Source: Lichenicola cladoniae (lineage in GTDB: Bacteria > Pseudomonadota > Alphaproteobacteria > Acetobacterales > Acetobacteraceae). Taken from it: 64,000 nucleotides of DNA. Positions 45,971 to 54,726 of the stretch are shown one piece after another; the first letter of the stretch is position 1; each line of letters begins with the position of its first letter. The stretch lies in contig NZ_CP053709.1 of the NCBI RefSeq assembly GCF_013201075.1, positions 62,001 through 126,000 of the forward strand, in the 5' to 3' direction. The notes under the pieces were generated by a model. It had not been told where the DNA came from and made no database searches. It saw only the letters and a program-made list of their open reading frames with translations. A program made the position numbers and the translations under genes.

Positions 45971-46711
45971 TCACAGCATGTACCTGCCGCCGTTGACGTT
46001 GAGCGTCTGGCCGGACATGAAATCGGCGTCTGGTGAAGCCAAGAAGAAGACCGTGCCGACAAGGTCCTGGCCGGTCTCTTCGCGCTGAATCGCCCGAGCC
46101 CCAACTTGCGCTTCAAGCAGGCTGGCCGGCATCGTCTCCTTGACCTTCGGCGTGACGGTAAGTCCAGGTGCCACCAGGTTGACGGTGATGCCGTCTTTGC
46201 CGACCACCCGTGCCAAGCTACGCGAGAAGCCGAGCACGCCTGCCTTTGCGGCGACATAGTGGGTCTGTTCGGCGATCCCTTCGAACATCGAGCCCGAGCC
46301 GATATTAATGATGCGGCCCCAGCCCCGGCCCTTCATCAAAGGCAGCATGGCCCTCACCATCAGGAACACACCAGTCAAGTTGATGCCGATGACCTTGTTC
46401 CAGTCGGCGAGCGTGATTTCGTCGAACGCCTGAGTGGGAAAGAAACCGGCGCAGTTTACCAGTACGTCCACCCGGACGGCCTTGTCGCGGGCGAAGGCCG
46501 CGAGCGCGGCGCAGCTCGCCTCGTCGGCGATATTCGCCGCCAGCACGTGGAGCCTACCCTGTCCGTCGGCTTTGTCGGCCAGGATTGCGAGCGCCTCACC
46601 GGACATGTCGGTGGCGATGACGGTGTCGCCGTTGGCGAGAAAGCGCGCTACGAACAAGGCGCCCATGCCGCCGGCAGCGCCCGTGATGACAACGACGCGG
46701 TCTGTCCTCAT
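45971..46711 (-). CDS. Short-chain dehydrogenase/reductase
   Basis: A 246-residue classical SDR from ATG 46711 (MRTDRVVVITGAAGGMGALF). Cofactor motif TGAAGGMG; NCAGF; catalytic Ser in NIGSGSMF; YVAAK. It catalyses NAD(P)-linked oxidation or reduction of an alcohol or ketone. Its ATG overlaps the stop of the NmrA-like gene (ATGA). The open frame continues upstream into the NmrA gene only because of that gene's frameshift. Confidence 0.9.
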   Translation of the reverse strand: MRTDRVVVITGAAGGMGALFVARFLANGDTVIATDMSGEALAILADKADGQGRLHVLAANIADEASCAALAAFARDKAVRVDVLVNCAGFFPTQAFDEITLADWNKVIGINLTGVFLMVRAMLPLMKGRGWGRIINIGSGSMFEGIAEQTHYVAAKAGVLGFSRSLARVVGKDGITVNLVAPGLTVTPKVKETMPASLLEAQVGARAIQREETGQDLVGTVFFLASPDADFMSGQTLNVNGGRYML

Positions 46712-47551
46712 GACGTTTTCTTTCCCGCACCAGCGAGTTCTTGGAAGTAGGCCCGCAAAGTGCGCGGCTCGCGGCCGAGGATGGCACGCAGCGTCAATGC
46801 ATTGCCGCGCAGGCCGAACCGGTTGTAATGATCGAACATCGGCTGCATCGGTGCGGCCTCGGACCCAGGCGTGTCGGGATCGACCCGCACAGCCTTGATC
46901 TTGCGGCCGAGCGCCTCGCCGGCCAGCGCCGCCACGCCGGTCGAGCGCGCCCTCCGCGCACAGTTCAAAGGTGCCGTCGAGCAGCCGGTTCTCGGTCAAG
47001 GCAATGGCAGCCACCTCGGCCACGTCGCGATAGTCGACCCGCGAGAAGCGCGTATCTGTCGACCAGGGCTCGGCGACCGCGCCGGTCTCTACGATCCTGT
47101 TCCAGCTTCTCGCATAGTTCTGGAAGAAGAGCGTCGGGTGCAGGAAGCTGTATTGGAGGTCTGAGTCGAGCACGGCCTCCTCCACCGGTGCCTTCGCCGC
47201 ATGATTCTGCAAGCCGCTCAGGACCGGGTGAATGACCGAGGAGAACACGAAACGCCGCACCCCGGCTCGGATGGCAGCGGCGACCATCGCCTCGCCAATC
47301 TTCGCCTCGTCGGAAAGGAACGCGGGCGCGATATAGAAGACCGATGTCATGCCGTTGAGCGCGCGGTCGAGGCTGGCGTCATCGCGCAGATCGCCGATAG
47401 CCACCTCCGCCGCGCCCTTCGCCCGAACCGCGTCGGCCGCATCGGCCGTCTGGATCAGCCCGCGGACGTGAGCGCCGCGCGCAGCCAGGGCGGGGATCAC
47501 GAGACCAGCAAACTTTCCGTCCGCGCCGATCGCCAGTATCATGTCGTTCAT
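46708..47551 (-). pseudogene. NmrA-like NAD(P)-binding protein, frameshifted
   Basis: An atypical SDR of about 280 residues: MILAIGADGKFAGLVIPALA (Rossmann start), AIRAGVRRFVFSSVIHPV, QYSFLHPTLFFQNYA, FSRVDYRDVAEVAAIAL. Near 46945, after FELCAEGALD, the frame shifts; the remainder (GVAALAGEALGRKIKAVRVD, then RAYFQELAGAGKKTS) is one frame over. Removing one C from GACC restores ALDGVAAL. True lesion or homopolymer overcall; first gene of the leftward cluster and divergent from the LysR gene. Confidence 0.82.
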
Positions 47552-47721
47552 TACTAAACACTCCCAATCGAGTACCGAATCAGCAGCTCAAAGGACGTCT
47601 CATTCTGAGGAGAAGCTGGCTTCTCTCGATGCTGATCAGGTCATTCAGTTGGGCATGCTCGCTAGAGCGGGCATCCCATCGTTCTGTGGACACTGCATGC
47701 CGCAGATGGCACAACGGAGCT

Positions 47722-48678
47722 GTGCCCGACCTCAATGATCTTCGTGTCTTTGGACAGGTGGGTTCGCTGCGCAGCTTCGCGGGCGCCGCTCGCGCGCTGT
47801 CGCTACCCAGGTCGAGCGTCAGCCGGAGCATCGCCCGGCTGGAGACAGCGCTCGGTACGCGGCTGATCCACCGGACGACGCGCGAGGTCGAATTGACACC
47901 GGCCGGCCAGAGCCTAATGGCACGCTCCGCCAGCGCGCTCGGCGAGCTGGGACAGGCGCTCGAATATGTCGGCAGTCTTGCAACCGAAGTGCAAGGTGAA
48001 CTGCGTGTGAGCGTTGGAATAGGTTTCGGCATCAACGTAATTGCCGAGCAGCTTCCAAAATTTCTGCACCGTTATCCAGACGTTGATGTGCTGCTCGACC
48101 TGACCAGCCGCTACGCCGAACTCGTATCCGACCATGTCGATGTCGCGATCCGTCTTGGTCCTCTAGAAGACTCGTCGATGGTCGCTGTCCGGCTCGGCGA
48201 GATGAAACGCGTGCTATGCGCGTCGCCCACTTATCTGGAGCGCAGTGGCGAGCCTCGCACGCTCGAAGACCTCAAGGGCCATGCGATCATCGAGATGCCG
48301 GGGGTAGATGGCCGCACGCGGACTTGGAGCTTTTTACGCGATGACCGGACCAGCGACGTCGTCGTTGAACCCCGCGTGTCCGTCAACGATGCGCTAACGA
48401 TCAACCGGCTTGTGCTGAACGGCGCGGGGATCGGCATTATCTCCTGCTATCTGTGCGCGCCCGAGATCGAGGCGGCGCGGCTCGTCCACCTGCTGCCTGA
48501 ATGGACCACACCCGCGGTTGGCGTTCACATGATCTTCCCCAGTAAACGCGAACTCGCGCCGGCGGTGCGGGCCTTCGTCGACTTCATGAAGGAAGTGAAC
48601 CCGCCGGGGCTGCACTGGCAGAACAATGAGTTGCCGACTGACTGTAGGCCAGATCGCCAGATTGCCTCCGCAACATGA
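47722..48678 (+). CDS. LysR-family transcriptional regulator
   Basis: A 318-residue regulator starting at GTG 47722 (VPDLNDLRVFGQVGSLRSF) with acggag upstream; the earlier in-frame start lacks homology. The winged helix contains AARALSLPRSSVSRSIARLE and the effector domain starts near residue 92. It is divergent from the NmrA - SDR - OYE - hydrolase - cupin - VOC genes, the usual arrangement for a LysR activator and its target operon; the operator should lie in 47552-47721. Confidence 0.88.
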   Translation: MPDLNDLRVFGQVGSLRSFAGAARALSLPRSSVSRSIARLETALGTRLIHRTTREVELTPAGQSLMARSASALGELGQALEYVGSLATEVQGELRVSVGIGFGINVIAEQLPKFLHRYPDVDVLLDLTSRYAELVSDHVDVAIRLGPLEDSSMVAVRLGEMKRVLCASPTYLERSGEPRTLEDLKGHAIIEMPGVDGRTRTWSFLRDDRTSDVVVEPRVSVNDALTINRLVLNGAGIGIISCYLCAPEIEAARLVHLLPEWTTPAVGVHMIFPSKRELAPAVRAFVDFMKEVNPPGLHWQNNELPTDCRPDRQIASAT

Positions 48679-48779
48679 GCGGTCATAGCCCCGGTTGGAT
48701 CTACCCCAGTGAGGCATCGGCATGAGGTGCCTCACCGTGCCTCGATCAGGCCATCGAACGCCGGCTAGGACGATGAAGG

Positions 48780-48799
48780 TGGAGGGTCTAGACCCTCCA
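48780..48799. promoter_or_regulatory. 20-bp perfect palindrome between convergent genes
   Basis: Half-site TGGAGGGTCT followed directly by AGACCCTCCA. It lies 102 bases after the LysR stop and 124 bases before the end of the convergent SDR. There is no T run, so it is not a standard terminator; a protein-binding site or a bidirectional processing hairpin are alternatives. Confidence 0.4.
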
Positions 48800-48922
48800 G
48801 AGACTGTACGCGGCGTACTGTCCTAATCATCCCATAAACCAGGGTTTGTTGGACAAAGTAGCCGGCCTCGCGGGTCGTGACGCAAGCCATCTGATCCCGG
48901 TGGCCTATGGTTGGCGATCAGC

Positions 48923-49660
48923 TTAGATCGCGGAGGTGCCGCCATCGACGGACAGCTCTATGCCGTTCACGAAGCTGGAATCGTCGGAAGCAAGGAACAG
49001 CGCCACCGTCGCGATCTCCTCGGGGCGGCCCATCTTCCCGCGTGGGATCAGGGCCTCGAACTGCCGCTTCGTCGCCGCATCGAACATCTTGTCCTGAATG
49101 GGCGTGGCGATCTGCCCCGGACTCAGCACGTTCACCCGGATTTGCCTGTGCTTCAGTTCGTTGAGCCACGCGCGGGCAAAGGCACGCAGCGCGGCCTTGC
49201 TTGCCGAATATGCGCTATAGTCGGGCCAGCCTTTCACCGACGCGATCGAGCCGGTCATGATGATCGAGCCGCCATCGTTGAACAACGGCAACGCCTTCTG
49301 CACCGTGAACAGCGTACCGCGCGTGTTCAGGCCAAAGAGCGTGTCAAAGTTCTTTTCGGTGATCTCGCCGATCTTCTGCGCCTCACCTCCCGCTCCGGCA
49401 CTGGCGAACAACACGTCGATGCTGCCCTTCTCTCGCTTCACCGTCTCGAACAAGCGGTCTAGATCGCCGAGGTTGGCAGCGTCGCCCTGCACGCCGGTCA
49501 CGTTCCGGCCGATCGACGCCACGGCCTCGTCCAGCACCTCCTGCCTACGGCCGGTGATGAACACATGCGCGCCTTCCTCGACGAACAGCTTGGCGCTGGA
49601 CAGCGCCATGCCGCTCGACCCGCCCGTTACCACGACGGTCTTGCCTTCTAACTTTCCCAT
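48923..49660 (-). CDS. Short-chain dehydrogenase/reductase (second)
   Basis: A 245-residue classical SDR: TVVVTGGSSGMALSSAKLF (cofactor site), FASAGAGGEA in place of NNAG, catalytic Ser in IIMTGSIASVKG and YSASKAALRAF. The C-terminal FVNGIELSVDGG is typical. It is divergent from the TetR gene with 74 bases between starts, so TetR very likely represses it. Confidence 0.9.
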   Translation of the reverse strand: MGKLEGKTVVVTGGSSGMALSSAKLFVEEGAHVFITGRRQEVLDEAVASIGRNVTGVQGDAANLGDLDRLFETVKREKGSIDVLFASAGAGGEAQKIGEITEKNFDTLFGLNTRGTLFTVQKALPLFNDGGSIIMTGSIASVKGWPDYSAYSASKAALRAFARAWLNELKHRQIRVNVLSPGQIATPIQDKMFDAATKRQFEALIPRGKMGRPEEIATVALFLASDDSSFVNGIELSVDGGTSAI

Positions 49661-49734
49661 GACTGCTCCTTACATTACAAAGTGGATCACCGCCCCGCAT
49701 ATGTGGAGCACTGACCCGTTTGTCAAAGGGGCTT

Positions 49735-50325
49735 ATGCGCGCCGACGCCAAAAGGAACTACAGCCATCTGCTTGCCGTCGCGCGGGACGTGATCGCCGAG
49801 CATGGTGCCGACGCCTCACTGCGCGAGATCGCGCGTCGGGCCGAAGTCGGCTTGGGCACGCTGCACCGCCACTTTCCGACGCGGGAGGCGCTGCTCGATG
49901 CGCTGCTTCGTGCGAGCCTCGATGGATTGACGCAGAAGGCGGCCGAACTGGAAGCATCAGCCGCCCCTGATGAAGCGCTGATCTCCTGGTTCCGCGAGGG
50001 GGTCGCGTTCGTCCAAGGCTACAGCGGTGTCGTGGACCTGATGGCGGCCGCTATCGCAAACCCGGAATCGGCCCTCCATGCGTCATGCACCACGGTCCGC
50101 TCAGCAGGCGCGGCACTCCTCCTCCGTGCTCAAGCGAAGGGACTGGCGCGGGCCGATTTGAACGGAACCGACCTGTTCGCCCTGATGGGCGCACTCGGGT
50201 GGATCGGCGACCAACCCTCGTTCGCGCCACGGGCCGATCGTCTCGTGGACATTATTGCCGGCGCGATCCTGACAACTCGGCACAGCAGCGGGACCAAGAC
50301 TTCGCGCCGTGCTCCGATTTTGTAG
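49735..50325 (+). CDS. TetR-family transcriptional regulator
   Basis: A 196-residue repressor from ATG 49735 (MRADAKRNYSHLLAVARDVI). Helix-turn-helix ASLREIARRAEVGLGTLHRH followed by FPTREALLDALL. The ligand-binding C-terminal domain is of normal length, but the stop codon lies two bases before the MITE-like element at 50327, so the last residues may be altered. Probable repressor of the divergent SDR. Confidence 0.85.
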   Translation: MRADAKRNYSHLLAVARDVIAEHGADASLREIARRAEVGLGTLHRHFPTREALLDALLRASLDGLTQKAAELEASAAPDEALISWFREGVAFVQGYSGVVDLMAAAIANPESALHASCTTVRSAGAALLLRAQAKGLARADLNGTDLFALMGALGWIGDQPSFAPRADRLVDIIAGAILTTRHSSGTKTSRRAPIL

Positions 50326-50326
50326 C

Positions 50327-50564
50327 GCGACAATCTGGCACTGCCATTCAGCGACAATCAGAGCACCAAATCCGAAGACGTGATACTCTACCGTAGGTAG
50401 CATCGCTCTTCCATGGTCTGGGCTGGGCAGCCGCCTGTAAAGCCTGGCCTTTCAGGCCACCGCCTCCGGCGGCTGTGGGCCTGACAGGCGACCGCCCAGC
50501 CCAGAGGGGTTCCACCGGTGGATGTGAGGCTGATTGTCGCTGACAGCGTGGTTCTGATTGTCGC
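50327..50564. mobile_element. MITE-like element, 238 bp, no gene
   Basis: Imperfect 35-bp inverted ends at 50327-50361 and 50530-50564. Each end holds two direct copies of GCGACAATC(A/T)G spaced 25 bases apart, a layout like IS21-type termini. The inside is non-coding and contains a long nested hairpin (50418-50504). It begins just behind the TetR stop codon. Non-autonomous derivative of an IS21-like element is my best reading. Confidence 0.6.
50418..50504. other. 87-nt nested hairpin inside the MITE-like element
   Basis: Outer stem CTGGGCTGGGC pairs with GCCCAGCCCAG; inner stems GCCTGT/ACAGGC, CAGGCC/GGCCTG and CCGCC/GGCGG nest within. Stability as RNA or cruciform DNA should be high. No T run follows, so a simple terminator is less likely. 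Confidence 0.6.
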
Positions 50565-51641
50565 GGAACACCGATTTAGTGGCCGCGCTTGTCACGGTGC
50601 GGAAAGCGGAGGTTTGTTGCACGCCCGGACAAGCCCAACCGGCCTTGTGTAAGTTTTCTGTTCCGTTGCTTCTGTAATGGGCCCCTGGTGGTCAAGCTTC
50701 GAAGTGGTGTCCACTCGCCGGTTTCGTGCTTCTGCCCGTGATCGGCACCAGGCCGTCACATGATGCTTCATGAGGGAGCCGGCGGAGCAATCTACCCAGC
50801 GTAGTCTCGGGATCGCTCCCGGCCACTGCAACGGAACCTGCCTTACCGTCTCCGCGTCCCGGCGAAGGGACCTCGTGGGAGCTGAGCCGCTTGGCTCCGC
50901 TCCGAACTGTGTGCCTCTTTGCAGTTATGCCTTCGCAGCCGCCGCCGGGTCCTTGCCCCAGACGAACTCTGTCCCGTCCGCCCACATGCGATGGAGCACG
51001 GTGGCCAGCTTACGGGCTAGCGCCACCTTCGCCCTCCGCATACCCCGCCGCTTGGCGACGTCTAACGCCCAGCGCTTGAGCGTGCTGAACCGCGTCGCGC
51101 GCGTCAGCAACGCGTTGGCCGCATCGTGCAGCGCGGTTCGAACGGCGGCATCACCAACCTTCGTGATCGAACCGACGACATCCGTCTCGCCCGACTGATA
51201 GCGTTTGGGTGTCAGACCAAAGAAGGCGCCGACCGACTTGGACTTCTTGAACCGGTCTGGATCGTCCACGCCCGCCCGATAGGTCAGCGACACCAGCGCA
51301 CCTACGCCTGGGACCGTCATCAGCCTGCGACAGACCTGATCTTCCTTGACGATGATCAGCACCTCGCGGTGCAGCTTGGCCAGCTCGCGCCACATCGCCT
51401 CGCGTGCCGCCAGCAACGGCTCGACGATCTTCTCCAGCATCACGTGCCCGGCTGCGAGCTCGCGGATACGCGCGGGCAGCTTGCCGCGGCTCACGTCACC
51501 TACTTTGAGCCCAAAGCCACGCAGCAGCCCGCGCACGGTCTGCTCCAGGTCGATGACCTTGATCTGCAGCTGCTTGCGTGCGGTATCCGCCCGGCGAGTG
51601 ACGTCTTGCTGGAATAAGCGGATGCCGATCTGCTTAGCCTC

Positions 51642-52100
51642 ATGGTGAACACAGCAGATGAGGCTGCCACAGTGGCAGCCACTCAGGCAGCTTCGATGCA
51701 GCGGATCGAGATCGTCAGCGACCGGCGTCGTGCCCATGATCCAGCGTTTCGCGCGCTTGTGGTTGCGAGCTCCTACGTACCCGGCACCCGGATTCGAGAG
51801 CTCGCCGCCAGACACGGGATCTGCACAAGCCTTGTCTACCGGTGGCGCCGCGAGCGGGCAGGAGCCGCGGTGGTAAAGACTGGATCCGCGTTGCGACTTG
51901 TTCCGGTTCACCTCGTTGACGAGCCGCGTGCTGCCGAGAAACAGGCTGACCAATCGCGTCCGGTGCCACCGCCTACACCGAAAGCGTCGACAAAGCCTGC
52001 GTTGATCGAGATCGAGTTTCCGGGCGGCGTCTGTGTGCGGGTCGATGAGACGGTCAACCAGGCGGCCCTGCGGCGTATCGTGGCCGTTCTGCGCGGATGA
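51642..52100 (+). CDS. tnpA: IS66 accessory protein TnpA (copy 2)
   Basis: Identical to the product of 37556-38014: 152 residues, helix-turn-helix RIRELAARHGICTSLVYRWR. First gene of the tnpABC operon. Confidence 0.92.
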   Translation: MVNTADEAATVAATQAASMQRIEIVSDRRRAHDPAFRALVVASSYVPGTRIRELAARHGICTSLVYRWRRERAGAAVVKTGSALRLVPVHLVDEPRAAEKQADQSRPVPPPTPKASTKPALIEIEFPGGVCVRVDETVNQAALRRIVAVLRG

Positions 52101-52444
52101 TCCCGGTTCCGTCCGGTGTCCGGGTCTGGCTGGCGGCCGGGGCCAGTGACATGCGCCGCGGCATGAACGGCCTGGCCCTGCAGGTGCAGCAGGCGCTCGA
52201 GCGTGATCCCCATGTTGGCGATCTCTACGTGTTCAGGGGACGCCGCGGTGATCTGGTGAAGATCCTGTGGCACGACGGGCTCGGCATGTCGCTGTATGCC
52301 AAGCGCCTGGAGCGCGGCCGGTTCGTGTGGCCGCAGGCGGCTGATGGCGTGGTGTCGCTGACACCGGCGATGCTCTCGATGCTGCTGGAAGGGATCGACT
52401 GGCGGCATCCACAGCGGACCTGGCGGCCCGAGGCCGCAGGCTGA
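52097..52444 (+). CDS. tnpB: IS66 accessory protein TnpB (copy 2)
   Basis: Identical to the product of 37212-37559: 115 residues with VFRGRRGDLVKILWHDGLG. ATGA overlap with tnpA. Confidence 0.92.
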   Translation: MIPVPSGVRVWLAAGASDMRRGMNGLALQVQQALERDPHVGDLYVFRGRRGDLVKILWHDGLGMSLYAKRLERGRFVWPQAADGVVSLTPAMLSMLLEGIDWRHPQRTWRPEAAG

Positions 52445-52495
52445 CGGCGAGGCAATCAGTACACAAGCCAGCCGGGATGTGGTTGAATCGCTGGC

Positions 52496-54070
52496 GTGAC
52501 ACCCGACGCCGACATCCTGCCTGACGATATCGACATGCTGCGGGCGGCACTCGTTGCTGAGCGCGCGGCCCGGTTGTCAGCCGAGACGCGGGCAACCGGT
52601 GCGGAGGCGATGATCGCGCACCTCAAGCTGCTGATCGCAAAGCTGCAGCGCGACCGGTTCGGCCCAACGTCGGAGCGCAGTCGCAGGCTGCTCGACCAGT
52701 TGGAGCTGCAGCTCGAGGAGCTGGAGGCGAATGCTGCCGAGGCTGACGTCGAGCCAGCAGCACCTGGGGATCCGCGTCCGGGTTCGAGCCGGGCAAAGCC
52801 GGTGCGCGGGCCGCTGCCAGCCCATCTGCCGCGCGAGCGCGTCGTCGTTCCAGGCCCGACCCTTTGTCCCTGCTGCCACGGCCGGCTGGTCAAGCTCGGT
52901 GAGACGATCACGGAGACACTCGAGGTGATCCCGCGCCAGTGGAAGGTCATCCAGACAGTGCGCGAGAAGTTCTCCTGCCGTGCCTGCGAGAGCATCACCC
53001 AGCCGCCGGCACCGTTTCATCCAATCGCCCGGGGTCGTGCCGGGCCCGAGTTGCTGGCCATGATCCTGGAGGCGAAGTTCGGCCAGCACCTGCCGCTGAA
53101 CCGGCAGAGCGAGAGCTACGCCTTGGAGGGCATCCACCTCGACGTCTCGACCCTGGGCGGGTGGGTCGGCGCGTGCACCGCGGCCCTCGCGCCGCTGTTG
53201 GCGTTGATCCGCAAGCACGTGCTGGTAGCAGACCGGCTGCACGGCGACGACACCACGGTGCCGGTACTGGCCAAGAGCAAGACGAGCATCGGTCGGCTCT
53301 GGACCTACGTCCGCGACGACCGTCCATTCGGCGGTCCGGAGCCACCAGCGGCGATGTTTTTCTACTCACCGGACCGAGGCGGCGAGCATCCACGCCGACA
53401 CCTGGCGCAGTACGCAGGTATTCTGCAGGCCGATGCCTATGCAGGATTCAACGAGCTCTACCTGCCCGGGCGCAGGCCAGGTGCGATCTCCGAAGCCGCG
53501 TGCTGGGCACACGGCCGGAGGAAATTCTTTGTGCTCGCCGACGTGGCCAAGGCGCCGATCGCCATCGAGGCCGTGCGCCGGATCGATCTGATCTTCGACG
53601 TCGAGCGCACCATCAACGGCCTCATGCCCGAACAGCGGCGCGCCGCACGACAAGAGCAGGTTGTGCCTCTGGTCGCAGAGCTGGAAGCCTGGATGCGCAC
53701 TGAGCGCAGCCGGCTGTCTCGCCACAACGAGGTCAGCCGGGCAATGGACTACATGCTCAAACGCTGGCCTGCATTCACCAGGTTTCTAGACGACGGCAGG
53801 ATCTGCCTGACCAACAACGCCGCGGAACGTGCCCTCAGAGGAATTGCACTCGGGCGAAAGTCCTGGATGTTCGCCGGATCCAATCGTGGGGGCGAGCGCG
53901 CGGCTGACGTCTACACGCTGATCATCACCGCCAAGCTGAATGGGGTCGATCCGCGCGCCTGGCTCGCCGATGTCCTGCGCCGTATTGCCGATCAACCCGA
54001 TCGCGACCTCGGCGATCTGTTGCCATGGAATTGGTCAAAGCCAAAAACGCTGACTGCCGCAGCCGCCTGA
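52496..54070 (+). CDS. tnpC: IS66 transposase TnpC (copy 2)
   Basis: Identical to the product of 35586-37160: 524 residues, zinc motif CPCCHGRLVKLGE and DDE core intact. The usual ATG-type start is replaced by GTG at 52496 in both copies. Confidence 0.93.
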   Translation: MTPDADILPDDIDMLRAALVAERAARLSAETRATGAEAMIAHLKLLIAKLQRDRFGPTSERSRRLLDQLELQLEELEANAAEADVEPAAPGDPRPGSSRAKPVRGPLPAHLPRERVVVPGPTLCPCCHGRLVKLGETITETLEVIPRQWKVIQTVREKFSCRACESITQPPAPFHPIARGRAGPELLAMILEAKFGQHLPLNRQSESYALEGIHLDVSTLGGWVGACTAALAPLLALIRKHVLVADRLHGDDTTVPVLAKSKTSIGRLWTYVRDDRPFGGPEPPAAMFFYSPDRGGEHPRRHLAQYAGILQADAYAGFNELYLPGRRPGAISEAACWAHGRRKFFVLADVAKAPIAIEAVRRIDLIFDVERTINGLMPEQRRAARQEQVVPLVAELEAWMRTERSRLSRHNEVSRAMDYMLKRWPAFTRFLDDGRICLTNNAAERALRGIALGRKSWMFAGSNRGGERAADVYTLIITAKLNGVDPRAWLADVLRRIADQPDRDLGDLLPWNWSKPKTLTAAAA

Positions 54071-54726
54071 AGCGTATCCGTGGTGCTCGGCGGATGGATA
54101 CTGCGTGCGCCCAGCAAGGCCCTGATCTCCTGCGATGACATCGATTTGCGATGCACTGGCCGATACCACCCCATGCGCAGAAGCTGGGCTATCCCGCGAG
54201 CATCACGCCGATCCGTCTTCACCGCCATCGCAGACAGCGCCGCCTTGACGTGTCGTGTTTCCAGCAAGACCGGCTCGAGACCGGCTGCAAGCAACCCGTC
54301 ATAGAGCCACTGTGATAACGGGCCAGCCTCCAGGCCAACGCGCGCGATTGTCAGGTTCAGGCCGAGCAGGAACGCGACCAGCGCCTCCGGCTCGCTCGCG
54401 ACCTTCGCCTCCCGGATGACCTTCCCGGTGACGTCAAGCACGCACAGGCTGCTCAGCTCCAGCGACACGTCAATCCCGACATGATGTTCCATGGCCGTCC
54501 TCCTGATGGCCGGATCCGAACCGCTCAGATCCGCGCGTTCATGCCACCACTCTGAAGAGACCAGCACCACTCGTCAGCCCCGGTGCCAGCCCATTACGGC
54601 ATCTACCAGACCCCCGATACGCTTGAAGAATGACAAAGGGCCCGCCTGTTAAGCGGACCCACTGCCGTGGCTGATAATAGCTTTTATCGCGCATAGATTT
54701 GCCCAGGAACGGGGGTCTGCTTTAGA

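Larger units (their letters stand above)
51583..54101 (+). mobile_element. IS66-family element, copy 2 (2519 bp)
   Basis: Same ends and exactly the same length as 35555-38073, in the opposite orientation. Flanked by the 8-bp direct repeat TGCGTGCG at 51575-51582 and 54102-54109. All three proteins are identical to those of copy 1, so both insertions are recent. Confidence 0.93.
50925..54492 (-). pseudogene. IS110-family transposase (copy B), split by IS66
   Basis: Starts at ATG 54492 (MEHHVGIDVSLELSSLCVLD), runs to SSQEIRALLGAR where IS66 interrupts, and continues beyond it as KQLQIKVIDLEQTVRGLLRG to the stop at 50925. Removing IS66 and one TGCGTGCG restores the frame. Clearly diverged from copy A at the protein level. 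Confidence 0.88.
50656..54618 (-). mobile_element. IS110-family element copy B, interrupted by IS66
   Basis: Same type as 33406-34843, with matching outer borders. Without the IS66 insertion and one 8-bp repeat it would be about 1436 bp, against 1438 bp for copy A. The transposase is split into a C-terminal part (50925-51582) and an N-terminal part (54102-54492). Confidence 0.7.

Noticed and set aside
45971-47551. Single 526-residue NmrA-SDR fusion protein
   Set aside because: The fusion frame exists only because of a shift in the NmrA-like gene; the SDR has its own ATG and the NmrA tail is found in the next frame.
50925-51953. 342-residue chimeric transposase
   Set aside because: Artefact of the IS66 insertion: the first part is IS66 antisense and the second is the IS110 C terminus.
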